From positions 2,232,001-2,296,000 of the forward strand of contig OZ252146.1 of the NCBI GenBank assembly GCA_965248735.1: 64,000 nt of DNA, given 5' to 3'. This stretch comes from Aldehydirespirator sp965248735. GTDB lineage: Bacteria > Actinomycetota > Acidimicrobiia > Acidimicrobiales > Aldehydirespiratoraceae. The notes beneath the pieces are model-generated. The model was not told the origin of the DNA and did not search any database. It worked only from the letters and a program-made list of their open reading frames with translations. Below are positions 1 to 7,967 of this stretch, piece by piece (positions within the stretch are counted from its first letter, which is position 1; each line of letters begins with the position of its first letter). Position numbers and translations under genes: made by a program.

Positions 1-2
1 GC

Positions 3-227
3 AAGTCGCTGCTCGCCATCGGTGTCCGGTCCGTGTCCGGCACCTTCGACGCCGGCGCGCCGGTGGAAGTACGCGAGGCGGGGGGCGAAGTGTTCGCCAA
101 GGGCCTCGCCCGCCACAGCAGCGAGGAGCTACGCAGCGCTGCCGGGCGCCGGCGGGAGGACCTGCCCCCCGGCGCCCCCCACGTGGTGGTCCACGCCAAC
201 GACCTGGTGGTCCTGCCCGGCTCCTGA
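3..227 (+). CDS. proB: Glutamate 5-kinase, C-terminal PUA domain (5'-truncated by window edge)
   Basis: Only the last 74 residues lie in the window. They read as the RNA-binding-like PUA domain that ends glutamate 5-kinase, with the pattern SLLAIGV, then a Ser-Ser-Glu-Glu-Leu-Arg stretch, and HANDLVVL near the end. The kinase phosphorylates glutamate, the first step of proline synthesis. proA, the next enzyme of the same pathway, lies 2.6 kb downstream on the same strand, separated by pspA and murJ on the other strand. A proB-proA pair is expected in actinobacteria, so the context supports the call. The kinase domain is off the window and cannot be checked. Confidence 0.8.
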   Translation, partial: KSLLAIGVRSVSGTFDAGAPVEVREAGGEVFAKGLARHSSEELRSAAGRRREDLPPGAPHVVVHANDLVVLPGS

Positions 228-262
228 GTGCTGCGGCCGAGGAGCGGCCGCGTCGCCCGGCT

Positions 263-1033
263 TCAGTCCTCGGCGTCTGAGGACTGGGGGATCTCCTGCT
301 GTCCCGGCGCCGCGATTCCGAGCTGCTCCTGAAGCTCGGTGAGCCTGGCCTTGGCTTCCTGGTTGCGGGCCGCGGCCTCGATCTCCAGCATCCGGCCCTC
401 GGTGCCGCCCTCCTCCACCAGTTCGGCCACGCCCTTGGCCTTGGCGTAGCGGGCCTCGATCTTTTCCCGCACCTCAGCCAGCGTGGGCACGTCCTCGCCG
501 ACCGCCTCCGACAGGGTGCTCATGGCCTCGTTCATCTGCTCCTGCATGCGGGCCTGGTCGAGCTGCCCGAGCAGTTTCTGGCGCTCGCTGAGCTTCTCCT
601 GGAGGCTCAGCGCGTTCTGGGACACCCCGGCCTTGGCTTGGTCAGCAGCTTCGGAGGTTTGGAAGAGGAGGCCCTTCAGACTCTCGATCTCCTGCTCGAG
701 GGTGATCAGGCGACCCGCGAGCTGCTCAGCCGCATTCATGTAGGACGTCGCCTTGGCCTCGTCTCCGGCCTGTGTCGCCTCCTCGGCCATCATGAGCGCC
801 TGGCGGGCGTTGCGGTTGACTCTCTCCAACTCGGAGAGGGCTCGGTTGAGCCGGATCTCGATCTGCTTGTGGTTGGCGATCACGTTGGCCGCCTGGTCCT
901 TGAGCCTTCGGTGCTGGTCGCGGGCATCCCTGATGGCCTGCTCGAGTTGGATCTTGGGGTCGGCGTTCTCCTCGAGCCGGCCGGCGAGCCGGGCGGTCAG
1001 GTACTTCCAACGGCGCTTTAGGAGCTTCCACAT
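263..1033 (-). CDS. pspA: PspA/IM30-family membrane-stress protein
   Basis: A 256-residue, almost wholly alpha-helical, charged protein beginning MWKLLKRRWKYLTARL, then LEENADPKIQLEQAIRDAR. This is the typical amphipathic N-terminal helix and first coiled-coil helix of the PspA/IM30/Vipp1 family. These proteins polymerise on the inner face of the cytoplasmic membrane and stabilise it under stress. An open frame continues 58 codons upstream, but that part is Arg/Pro/Ser-rich low-complexity sequence unlike the family, so I start at the ATG. It lies 70 bases downstream of murJ on the same strand and may be co-transcribed with it. Confidence 0.85.
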   Translation of the reverse strand: MWKLLKRRWKYLTARLAGRLEENADPKIQLEQAIRDARDQHRRLKDQAANVIANHKQIEIRLNRALSELERVNRNARQALMMAEEATQAGDEAKATSYMNAAEQLAGRLITLEQEIESLKGLLFQTSEAADQAKAGVSQNALSLQEKLSERQKLLGQLDQARMQEQMNEAMSTLSEAVGEDVPTLAEVREKIEARYAKAKGVAELVEEGGTEGRMLEIEAAARNQEAKARLTELQEQLGIAAPGQQEIPQSSDAED

Positions 1034-1103
1034 GCCCTCGACTCTACTTCCGTGTGAGGGGCCGCGCGGATAGGTCACCGCGCCGCGCAGAGTCCTTCGA
1101 CCC

Positions 1104-2780
1104 TCAGTCGAACTGGTCGCGGCGGTGCCAGATGATCCTGCGGGCCGGCTGGAGCAGGAGGTGGGCCTCGGCCACCCCGCTGCGGTAGGCAACCACCGTG
1201 TAGACACCCACGGCGGCCGCGGCCACTACTGGTGCCGACAAGATCACGGGCCAGCCGTCGACGAGCAGCTTCAGCGCCGCGGTTGTCGCGAAGGACGCAG
1301 CCGCGGCTGCCGCCGGGGCCGCGAGCGCCGAGCGGACCGCGTCCGGAGCCCCGAAGCGCTGGGACAGCAGGACGATCTCCGTCCAGGCGCCCACCGCTGA
1401 TCCGAGCGCCAACCCGACCGCGCCCAGCCGCACGACGTCGTCCAGCGCCCGCTCGGCCGCGGGCAGCGCCCATGCCAGTCCGATGGCGTCCGCGGCGCCC
1501 AGCAGGCCGTCGGGGCCCACCACGATGCGGTCCAGCGGGAACATCACCACGGTGCCGACCACCGCGGCCACCGCCACCCGGATGGCCGCGATGCGGGCCG
1601 GGCCGGCTGTGTCGCCCCGGGCGTAGCAGGCGTTTTGGAGCACCCGGCTCACGCCCGTCGCCGGCAGTCCGAGCGCATAGGTCCCGACGACGAACCACAC
1701 CAGTACTGTGTCGGCCGATCCGAACACGCCTCCCTCGAACAGCAGGCCCACCACCAGGTCTCCCGCGGCCACGTAGATCACGGCGGTCATGAGCATCCAG
1801 AACGCCACCCGGCGCATGGCAAGGCGGGTCCGGTGGGCCAGGGCGACGGGGTCGTCGGCCAGCCGCGACATCTCGGGCAGTTCCGCCGCGGCGATGCTCA
1901 TGGCGAACAGGCTCACGGGCAGCAGGTAGAGGATCTGGGCCCGGAACAGCGCGGCGATCGCACCGGTGGCGAGCAGCGTGGCCAGGATCTGATCAAGGAA
2001 AGCCGAGACCTGCACCACGCCCCGACCCAGCAAGGCCGGCCCGAAGCGGCGCCGGATCTCGCGCAGGCCCGCATGGCCGCGCATCCATCTGAGCCGCAGG
2101 CCCCGGGCCAGGCGCACCGTGAGCGGGAGCTGCACCAGCAGCTGGGCCAGGCCGCCGCCGGCCACACCCCAGGCCAGGGTCCTGGCCACCCCGTCCAGGT
2201 CGAAGACCAGGATCCAGGCCACCACCAGCGCCCCGATCTGCACCGCGTTCCACAGCACCGGCGCGGCGTACGACACGAAGAAGCGGCGGTGGCTGTTTAG
2301 CACCCCCAGGCACCAGGCGGACAGCACGGCGAACCCCGTGCCCACAGCGGTGATGCGCACCAGGGAGACAGCCAGATCGAAACGCTCGTCTCCGACGATG
2401 CCCGGCGCCAGCACGAAGGTGATGGGGCGGGCCAGGGTCACGAACAGTGCCACCGCCAGCCCGACGATGGCCATCAGCGCGGCAGCCACCGCGCCGGCCA
2501 CCCGGCCCGGATCCTCGCGATCGCCCCCCTCAGAGTCGGCCTCGTCGAGCAGGCGGCTGTACACGGGCACGAAGCTGGCTGACAGCACACCCTCGCCGAG
2601 CAGGTTCTGGAGCATGTTGGGTATGCGCATGGCTACCGCGAAGGCGTCAGCGGCCGCGGTGTTGCCCAGCAGCCGCGAGGCGACGGTCTCTCGGCCCAGT
2701 CCGGCCAAGCGGCTGGCGCCGATGCCCAGCGCGACCAGCAGAGACCCCGACGCCCGCCGGGGCCGCCTCGGTTCAGTCAC
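1104..2780 (-). CDS. murJ: Lipid II flippase MurJ (MviN family)
   Basis: A 558-residue polytopic membrane protein. The N-terminus has the MurJ signature (GIGASRLAGLGRETV, then ADAFAVAMRIPNMLQNLLGEG, a region rich in Arg, Pro and Gly) and about 14 hydrophobic segments follow. MurJ moves lipid II, the peptidoglycan precursor, across the cytoplasmic membrane. Length fits bacterial MurJ; there is no long cytoplasmic pseudokinase extension of the mycobacterial kind. It is divergent from proA, with 64 bases between the two starts. Confidence 0.9.
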   Translation of the reverse strand: MTEPRRPRRASGSLLVALGIGASRLAGLGRETVASRLLGNTAAADAFAVAMRIPNMLQNLLGEGVLSASFVPVYSRLLDEADSEGGDREDPGRVAGAVAAALMAIVGLAVALFVTLARPITFVLAPGIVGDERFDLAVSLVRITAVGTGFAVLSAWCLGVLNSHRRFFVSYAAPVLWNAVQIGALVVAWILVFDLDGVARTLAWGVAGGGLAQLLVQLPLTVRLARGLRLRWMRGHAGLREIRRRFGPALLGRGVVQVSAFLDQILATLLATGAIAALFRAQILYLLPVSLFAMSIAAAELPEMSRLADDPVALAHRTRLAMRRVAFWMLMTAVIYVAAGDLVVGLLFEGGVFGSADTVLVWFVVGTYALGLPATGVSRVLQNACYARGDTAGPARIAAIRVAVAAVVGTVVMFPLDRIVVGPDGLLGAADAIGLAWALPAAERALDDVVRLGAVGLALGSAVGAWTEIVLLSQRFGAPDAVRSALAAPAAAAAASFATTAALKLLVDGWPVILSAPVVAAAAVGVYTVVAYRSGVAEAHLLLQPARRIIWHRRDQFD

Positions 2781-2844
2781 TGATAGGAGAGTCCATCACG
2801 CGTCACGGGCGAGGCTAGCCGCGCTGCGGCTATAGCCTGGGACG

Positions 2845-4158
2845 ATGAGCAGCGCCGCAACCACTGTCATTCCCTGCGCCGCGCCCGTCGAGTCCGCCGC
2901 TCCGCCCGCCGAGCCCTCTGGAACCCCGGTGGCCGAGTTGGCCGCCCGGGCCAAGGCCGCCTCCAGGCTCATGGCGACCGCGCCGACCGCGGCCAAGGAT
3001 GCCGCCCTGAGGGCCGCGGCCGAGCTGCTTGTGGTCCGGGCCGACGCGATCTGCGCCGCCAATGCCGTCGACGTGGAGCGGGCTACCGCCGGCGGCACTG
3101 TGGCCAGCCTCATCGACCGACTCCGCCTGACGCCAGCCAGGATCGAGGCCATGGCCGACGGCCTGATGCAGATCGCGGCTCGTCGCGATCCCATCGGCGA
3201 GGTGGCCGACGGCTGGGTCCGGCCCAACGGGCTGCGCATCGAGCGGGTCCGGGTTCCCCTCGGGGTGGTCGCCATCATCTACGAGAGCCGCCCCAACGTC
3301 ACCTCCGACGCGGCCGGGCTCTGCCTCAAGTCGGGCAACGCCGCCTTCCTGCGGGGCTCGTCGGCGGCCATCCAGTCCAACCTGGCCATCGCGGCCGCCA
3401 TCCGCGAGGCCATCTCGTCGGCCGGACTGCCCGCCGACGCCCTCACCCTGGTGGCGGACACGTCCCGCTCGGCCGCCGTCGAGTTCATGCAGCAGAACGA
3501 CTACGTGGACTGCCTGATCCCGCGGGGCGGGCCGTCGCTCATCGCGTCCATACGAGAGCACGCCACCGTGCCCGTCGTCATCGACGGCGCCGGCAACTGC
3601 CACGCCTACGTGGACGCCTCCGCCGACCTCGACACCGCCCTGGACATCGTGGTCAACGGCAAGATGCAGCGGCCGTCGGTGTGCAACGCCCTGGAGTCGC
3701 TCGTGGTCCACTCGGCTGTCGCGGAGCAGTTCCTGCCCCGGGCCGCGGCCGCGCTGGCCGGAGTGGAACTGCTCGGCGACGAGCGGGCCCGCCGGGCGGT
3801 GCCGTCGATGGGGGAGGCCACCGCGGCCGACCACGCCACTGAGTTCCTCGACCTGAAGATGTCGGTGAGAGTGGTGGACACCCTCGACGAGGCCATCTCC
3901 CATGTGAACCAGAACGGTTCGGGCCACTCCGAGACCATCATCACCGCCGACATCACCGCGGCCGACCGCTTCACCCAACAGGTGGACGCCGCGGCCGTGC
4001 TCGTCAACGCCTCCACCCGGTTCGTGGACGGCGAGGAGTTCGGTTTCGGCGCGGAGATCGGCATCAGCACCCAGAAGCTCCACGCCCGGGGACCGATGGG
4101 GCTCGACCAGCTGACAACCCTCAAGTTCGTCGTGCGCGGCGAGGGCCACGTCCGCTGA
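2845..4158 (+). CDS. proA: Glutamate-5-semialdehyde dehydrogenase
   Basis: A 437-residue ALDH-superfamily enzyme. It reduces gamma-glutamyl phosphate to glutamate semialdehyde in proline synthesis. Recognisable family segments are RVPLGVVAIIYESRPNVT, the SGNAAFLRGSS nucleotide-binding stretch, and the nucleophile region NGKMQRPSVCNALE with the catalytic Cys. The start ATG is 64 bases from the divergent murJ start. The N-terminal 30 residues are Ala/Pro-rich and probably not part of the fold. Full length for the family, no defects seen. Confidence 0.95.
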   Translation: MSSAATTVIPCAAPVESAAPPAEPSGTPVAELAARAKAASRLMATAPTAAKDAALRAAAELLVVRADAICAANAVDVERATAGGTVASLIDRLRLTPARIEAMADGLMQIAARRDPIGEVADGWVRPNGLRIERVRVPLGVVAIIYESRPNVTSDAAGLCLKSGNAAFLRGSSAAIQSNLAIAAAIREAISSAGLPADALTLVADTSRSAAVEFMQQNDYVDCLIPRGGPSLIASIREHATVPVVIDGAGNCHAYVDASADLDTALDIVVNGKMQRPSVCNALESLVVHSAVAEQFLPRAAAALAGVELLGDERARRAVPSMGEATAADHATEFLDLKMSVRVVDTLDEAISHVNQNGSGHSETIITADITAADRFTQQVDAAAVLVNASTRFVDGEEFGFGAEIGISTQKLHARGPMGLDQLTTLKFVVRGEGHVR

Positions 4159-4179
4159 CCGGCACTCTGGCTGATCACG

Positions 4180-5061
4180 ATGTCCCACCGTTTCACCGAT
4201 GTCGACGCGGTCCGCCAGGGCCTCGCCAAGGTCGACTATCTGTGTGACTCCGGCCTCGCCGGAGTGGTCTTCCTGGCCGACCGCCTCGACAAGCCCGTGC
4301 TGGTGGAGGGCCCGGCCGGCACCGGCAAGACCCAGCTGGCCAAGAGCGTGGCCGAGATCACCGGCAGCCGGTTGATCCGCCTGCAGTGCTACGAGGGCAT
4401 CGACGAGGCCAGGGCGCTGTACGAGTGGAACTACAAGAAGCAGCTCCTGCGCATCCAGACTGAGCGCGAAGCCGACGTGGCCTGGGACGACATCTCCTCC
4501 GACATCTTCTCCGACGAGTTCCTGCTGGCCCGGCCCCTGCTGGAGGCCATCAGGGCCATCGACCCGATCGTGCTGCTGATCGACGAGGTGGACCGGGTCG
4601 AGGTGGAGACGGAGGCCCTGCTGCTGGAGATCCTCAGCGAATACCAGGTGTCGATTCCGGAGCTGGGCACCATGGAGGCGCTGCAGGTGCCGCTGGTGTT
4701 CCTCACTTCCAACAACACCCGCGAGCTGAGCGAGGCGCTCAAGCGGCGTTGCCTCTACCTCCACATCGACTATCCGTCGATGGAGCGGGAGAAGGAGATC
4801 GTGCTGGCCAAGGTTCCCGACATAGCGGAGAACTTGGCCGACCAGGTGGCCCGGGTGGTCCGCTCCATCCGGCAGCTGGAGCTCAAGAAGCCGCCGTCGG
4901 TGTCGGAGACCCTCGACTGGGCCCGCACCCTGGTGCTGCTGGGCGTTCAGCACGTTGATGCCGACGTGGCCGCGGAGACGGTGAACGTCCTGCTCAAGTA
5001 CCAGAGCGACATCGCCAGGGCGAACAAGGAGCTGGCGACCGTCGAGGGCCTGGGGCCCTAG
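4180..5061 (+). CDS. MoxR-type AAA+ ATPase
   Basis: A 293-residue AAA+ protein with Walker A GPAGTGKT at about residues 44-51, Walker B VLLIDEVDR, and a sensor-1-like LTSNNTRELSEALKRR stretch. MoxR ATPases act as chaperones that load metals or remodel partner complexes, typically together with a VWA-domain protein. The next gene is exactly such a partner, 79 bases downstream. The sequence resembles the CoxD-like branch seen near CO dehydrogenase genes, but no CO dehydrogenase subunits are in the window, so the client is unknown. It follows proA by 21 bases. Confidence 0.85.
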   Translation: MSHRFTDVDAVRQGLAKVDYLCDSGLAGVVFLADRLDKPVLVEGPAGTGKTQLAKSVAEITGSRLIRLQCYEGIDEARALYEWNYKKQLLRIQTEREADVAWDDISSDIFSDEFLLARPLLEAIRAIDPIVLLIDEVDRVEVETEALLLEILSEYQVSIPELGTMEALQVPLVFLTSNNTRELSEALKRRCLYLHIDYPSMEREKEIVLAKVPDIAENLADQVARVVRSIRQLELKKPPSVSETLDWARTLVLLGVQHVDADVAAETVNVLLKYQSDIARANKELATVEGLGP

Positions 5062-5072
5062 AGGCCGAGCTT

Positions 5073-5121
5073 GCGAGGCCGTGGCCCGAGCGGCCCGTGA
5101 GCGCAGCGAACATGAGCGGGA
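5073..5121 (+). repeat. 49-bp dispersed repeat, copy 1
   Basis: This 49-base stretch recurs at 62602-62650 with 46 of 49 bases identical. It contains the short inverted motif GGCCGTGGCC and GGCCCGTGA. Both copies lie just downstream of a stop codon that is followed by AGGCCGAGC. Confidence 0.7.
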
Positions 5122-5140
5122 CTCATGAGGCCGAGCGGCC

Positions 5141-6625
5141 GTGACCGTCGCTGACCGCGCCCCCGGTGAGGGTGCCGTCGGTGCCCTGCCCGCCGCCGCG
5201 GGAGATCCGCTGCTGGATCTGCTCAACGGCTTCATCGCGGAGTTGCGGGCCGTGGGCATCCCCGCCAGCCTCACCGAGAACCTCGACGCCATGGAGGCGG
5301 TCAAGCACGTCCCGATCGAGGACCGCGACACGTTCAAGTACGCCCTGGCCGCCACTCTGGTGAAGAACCAGGCGCACTGGAAGGCCTTCGAGACCGTCTT
5401 CGAGGTGTACTTCTCGCTGCGGGGCGCGCAGTACGAGATCGCGGCCTCCGATCTCGAGGACGCCGACGAGACCGACGGCGAGATCGCGGCCGAGGGCAAC
5501 CGGGGCGGGGCCGGCGACATGCTCAGCCCCGAGGAGCTGGCCGAGATGCTCTACCGGGCCCTGCTGCGAGGCGACTCCGAGATGCTTCGGGCCGCGGCCC
5601 GCCAGGCGGTCCGCCGCTATGCGGGGATGGAGCCGGGCCGTCCCGTGGGAGGCACCTATTACCTGTACCGCACGCTTCGCAACCTCGACCTCGAGGGCGT
5701 GCTCGAGCGCCTGATGGATGTCGCCCAGAACACAGAGGGCGACGTCGACGACTTCGACCTGCGCTTGAGCCGCGACGAGTACGAGCTGAGCATCGCCGAG
5801 CTCAAGCGCCAGATCGAGGCCGAGATCAGGCGCCGGCTGGTGGCCGACCGGGGCGTTGAGGCGATGGCCAAGACGCTGCGGAAGCCGCTGCCGTCGGACA
5901 TCGACTTCATGCACGCCTCCCGCGAGGAGATGTCGAGCCTGCGCAAAGCGATCTACCCGCTCACCCGCAAGCTGGCCTCCCGGCTGGTGCGCAAGCGCCG
6001 CCACGGGCGGTCCGGGCCGCTCGACTTCCGCTCCACGGTGCGCCACTCGCTGTCTTATGGAGGCGTGCCCGTGGAGCCGAAGTTCCGCCACCCCCGACCC
6101 CACAAGCCCGACATCATGGTGGTGGCCGACGTGTCGGGGTCGGTGGCCGCATTCGCCCGGTTCACCTTGCACCTCGTGTACGCCATCTCCAGCCAGTTCT
6201 CGAAGGTGCGGTCGTTCGTGTTCATAGATGGGCTGGACGAGGTGACCGGCTACTTCGAAGGGACCGATGACATCGCCGAGGCGGTTCACCGGGTCAACAC
6301 CGAGGCCGACGTGGTCTGGGTGGACGGCCACTCCGACTATGGCCATGCCCTCGGGGTGTTCTGGGACAACTACGGCAACGACGTCGGTCCCCGCACCACA
6401 GTGCTGATCCTCGGCGACGCCCGCAACAACTACCACGCCCCCGAGAGCTGGATAGTCAAGGCTCTCAGGGAGAAGGCCCGCCACCTCTACTGGCTGAACC
6501 CCGAGCCCCGCAGCTACTGGGACACCGGCGACTCGATAGTGGGGGAGTACGCCCCCCACTGCGACGGAGTGTTCGAGGTGCGCAACCTGCGCCAGCTAGA
6601 GGCCTTCGTCGACCGCCTGGCCTGA
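5141..6625 (+). CDS. VWA-domain protein, CoxE-like, partner of the MoxR ATPase
   Basis: A 494-residue protein. The C-terminal half carries a von Willebrand factor A domain with a metal-ion-dependent adhesion motif (VVADVSGSVAAF, about residue 330) and the later LGDARNNY loop. The first 300 residues are helical and charged, as in CoxE/YehP-like VWA partners. Translation starts at GTG. Together with the preceding ATPase it forms a MoxR-VWA chaperone pair, thought to insert metal or remodel an enzyme complex. The client enzyme is not evident here. The 79 bases between the two genes contain a dispersed repeat. Confidence 0.8.
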   Translation: MTVADRAPGEGAVGALPAAAGDPLLDLLNGFIAELRAVGIPASLTENLDAMEAVKHVPIEDRDTFKYALAATLVKNQAHWKAFETVFEVYFSLRGAQYEIAASDLEDADETDGEIAAEGNRGGAGDMLSPEELAEMLYRALLRGDSEMLRAAARQAVRRYAGMEPGRPVGGTYYLYRTLRNLDLEGVLERLMDVAQNTEGDVDDFDLRLSRDEYELSIAELKRQIEAEIRRRLVADRGVEAMAKTLRKPLPSDIDFMHASREEMSSLRKAIYPLTRKLASRLVRKRRHGRSGPLDFRSTVRHSLSYGGVPVEPKFRHPRPHKPDIMVVADVSGSVAAFARFTLHLVYAISSQFSKVRSFVFIDGLDEVTGYFEGTDDIAEAVHRVNTEADVVWVDGHSDYGHALGVFWDNYGNDVGPRTTVLILGDARNNYHAPESWIVKALREKARHLYWLNPEPRSYWDTGDSIVGEYAPHCDGVFEVRNLRQLEAFVDRLA

Positions 6626-6725
6626 GGGGGACCCGACCTCGCGATGGGCCACCGGTCCTCCAACTCAGCTTCGACCACCATGTCCAGCAGCAACCCATCG
6701 GAGTCGACGGGTCGCCGCGCGCCGC

Positions 6726-7967
6726 TCAATCGTTGGCTGCTGCCCCCCAGATGATCAGCCGAAGTTCGCTGTCATCGATGAGGCTGTACTCCGGCAGGCG
6801 TCCAGACAACTCGCGGCTCTCGTCGAGAATGATCGGGACCCCGTCCCCTCGCCGCTCCAGCATGCGAGTCCGGCCAAGCTCGGCCGATCCCGGCAGCTCG
6901 CAACGGGCGAGCAGGGAGACGATCAGTTCATTGCGGCTGTACTGGCGCAGGTGAATGCTGTCGGTCGTCAGTGTGTTCGCCAGGTCGCCGGGCACGTACA
7001 ACTCGAGACGATCTCGGAACATGTGGAGCCTGACCCGTGCGCCGGCCATGGAGTAGTCCCTGTGTGCGACGGCATTGACCAGGGCCTCGAATACAGCTCT
7101 CTCACTGAACTGGGGACGCTCGGCGCGGGCCACGGCCTTCCTGGCACTCACCCTCATGTTGCGTTTCACGAAATGCAGTGCTTCCACTACTTGGGAATCC
7201 AGCGGCCCGCTCACGTTCCGAGCGTCGGTTTGATAGTTCACATCGCTGCGCTCGCCGGCGTAGCTGACCGCTTGGATCTGCGCGTGCGGCAACCACCTGG
7301 CGGGCTCGCGAGCACACATGAGGACACCAGCGACTGTCAAACGGAGGATGCCGTCGTCGTCCTCGGCGGCGATCCGAAGCTTGTGCAGATAGGTGTCTGC
7401 TGGTGTCTGCGGCCGCGGCAGGAACCGTGCGATGAGCCGCTCATCGAGGTCCGTTGGCTCTGTTCCCGGAACGATGGACTCGTCGAAGCGGATCAGCCTG
7501 CTCTGACTGCGCTCTTGAAACATCCTCGCGAGGAACTCCGGTGACATCTCCCGCTTGGAGCTGCCTATTCTTCTGAAGTAGCCGCCGGGGCTCTTGTGGA
7601 CGAACAGGCTCCGCGGGACATCGACACGGATGACAGCAAGGAGGTCGCCGGACGATCCCCGGATCTCCAACTTCCTGATCGTCGCGTCCAGGGGTGGGGT
7701 GATCGAATCATTGCAAATCTCGCGCACCCAGGTTTCGACGACATCCAGAGAGTCAAGCGGGATGCCTAGCACGTCGTGGGTCTCGTCATCGACCCCCAAC
7801 ACGACGGTCCCGCCCGAGCCGTTGGCCATGCTCGCCATCTCGTCTGCGAAACGACCCCGGTCCGGCCCAGTCACCCGCTTTCCGGCCAGCAGTATTCGCT
7901 TCAGTTCCAGAGTGGAGTCCTCGCCGAGTCGAATCCGCCTTGACAGCTGATCGCTCGGCGTTGTCAC
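6726..7967 (-). CDS. AlbA_2/Schlafen-type ATP-binding protein, partner of the PHP-ATPase
   Basis: A 413-residue protein. The N-terminal domain matches the AlbA_2 (Schlafen-like, nucleic-acid-binding) fold: GEDSTLELKR, then FADEMASMANGSGGTVVLGV. The C-terminal half has a GHKL-type ATP-binding region (FEALVNAVAHRDYS, then DRLELYVPGDL). Such proteins are annotated as ATP-binding regulators and recur in phage-defence gene pairs. The start codon overlaps the stop of the upstream PHP-ATPase gene by 4 bases, so the two are translationally coupled and probably act together. A direct regulatory role is an alternative. Confidence 0.8.
   Translation of the reverse strand: MTTPSDQLSRRIRLGEDSTLELKRILLAGKRVTGPDRGRFADEMASMANGSGGTVVLGVDDETHDVLGIPLDSLDVVETWVREICNDSITPPLDATIRKLEIRGSSGDLLAVIRVDVPRSLFVHKSPGGYFRRIGSSKREMSPEFLARMFQERSQSRLIRFDESIVPGTEPTDLDERLIARFLPRPQTPADTYLHKLRIAAEDDDGILRLTVAGVLMCAREPARWLPHAQIQAVSYAGERSDVNYQTDARNVSGPLDSQVVEALHFVKRNMRVSARKAVARAERPQFSERAVFEALVNAVAHRDYSMAGARVRLHMFRDRLELYVPGDLANTLTTDSIHLRQYSRNELIVSLLARCELPGSAELGRTRMLERRGDGVPIILDESRELSGRLPEYSLIDDSELRLIIWGAAAND

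Noticed and set aside
2830..5520. 896-codon open frame on the minus strand across proA and the MoxR gene
   Set aside because: Antisense shadow of GC-rich genes; Arg/Gly/His/Val-rich with no domain.
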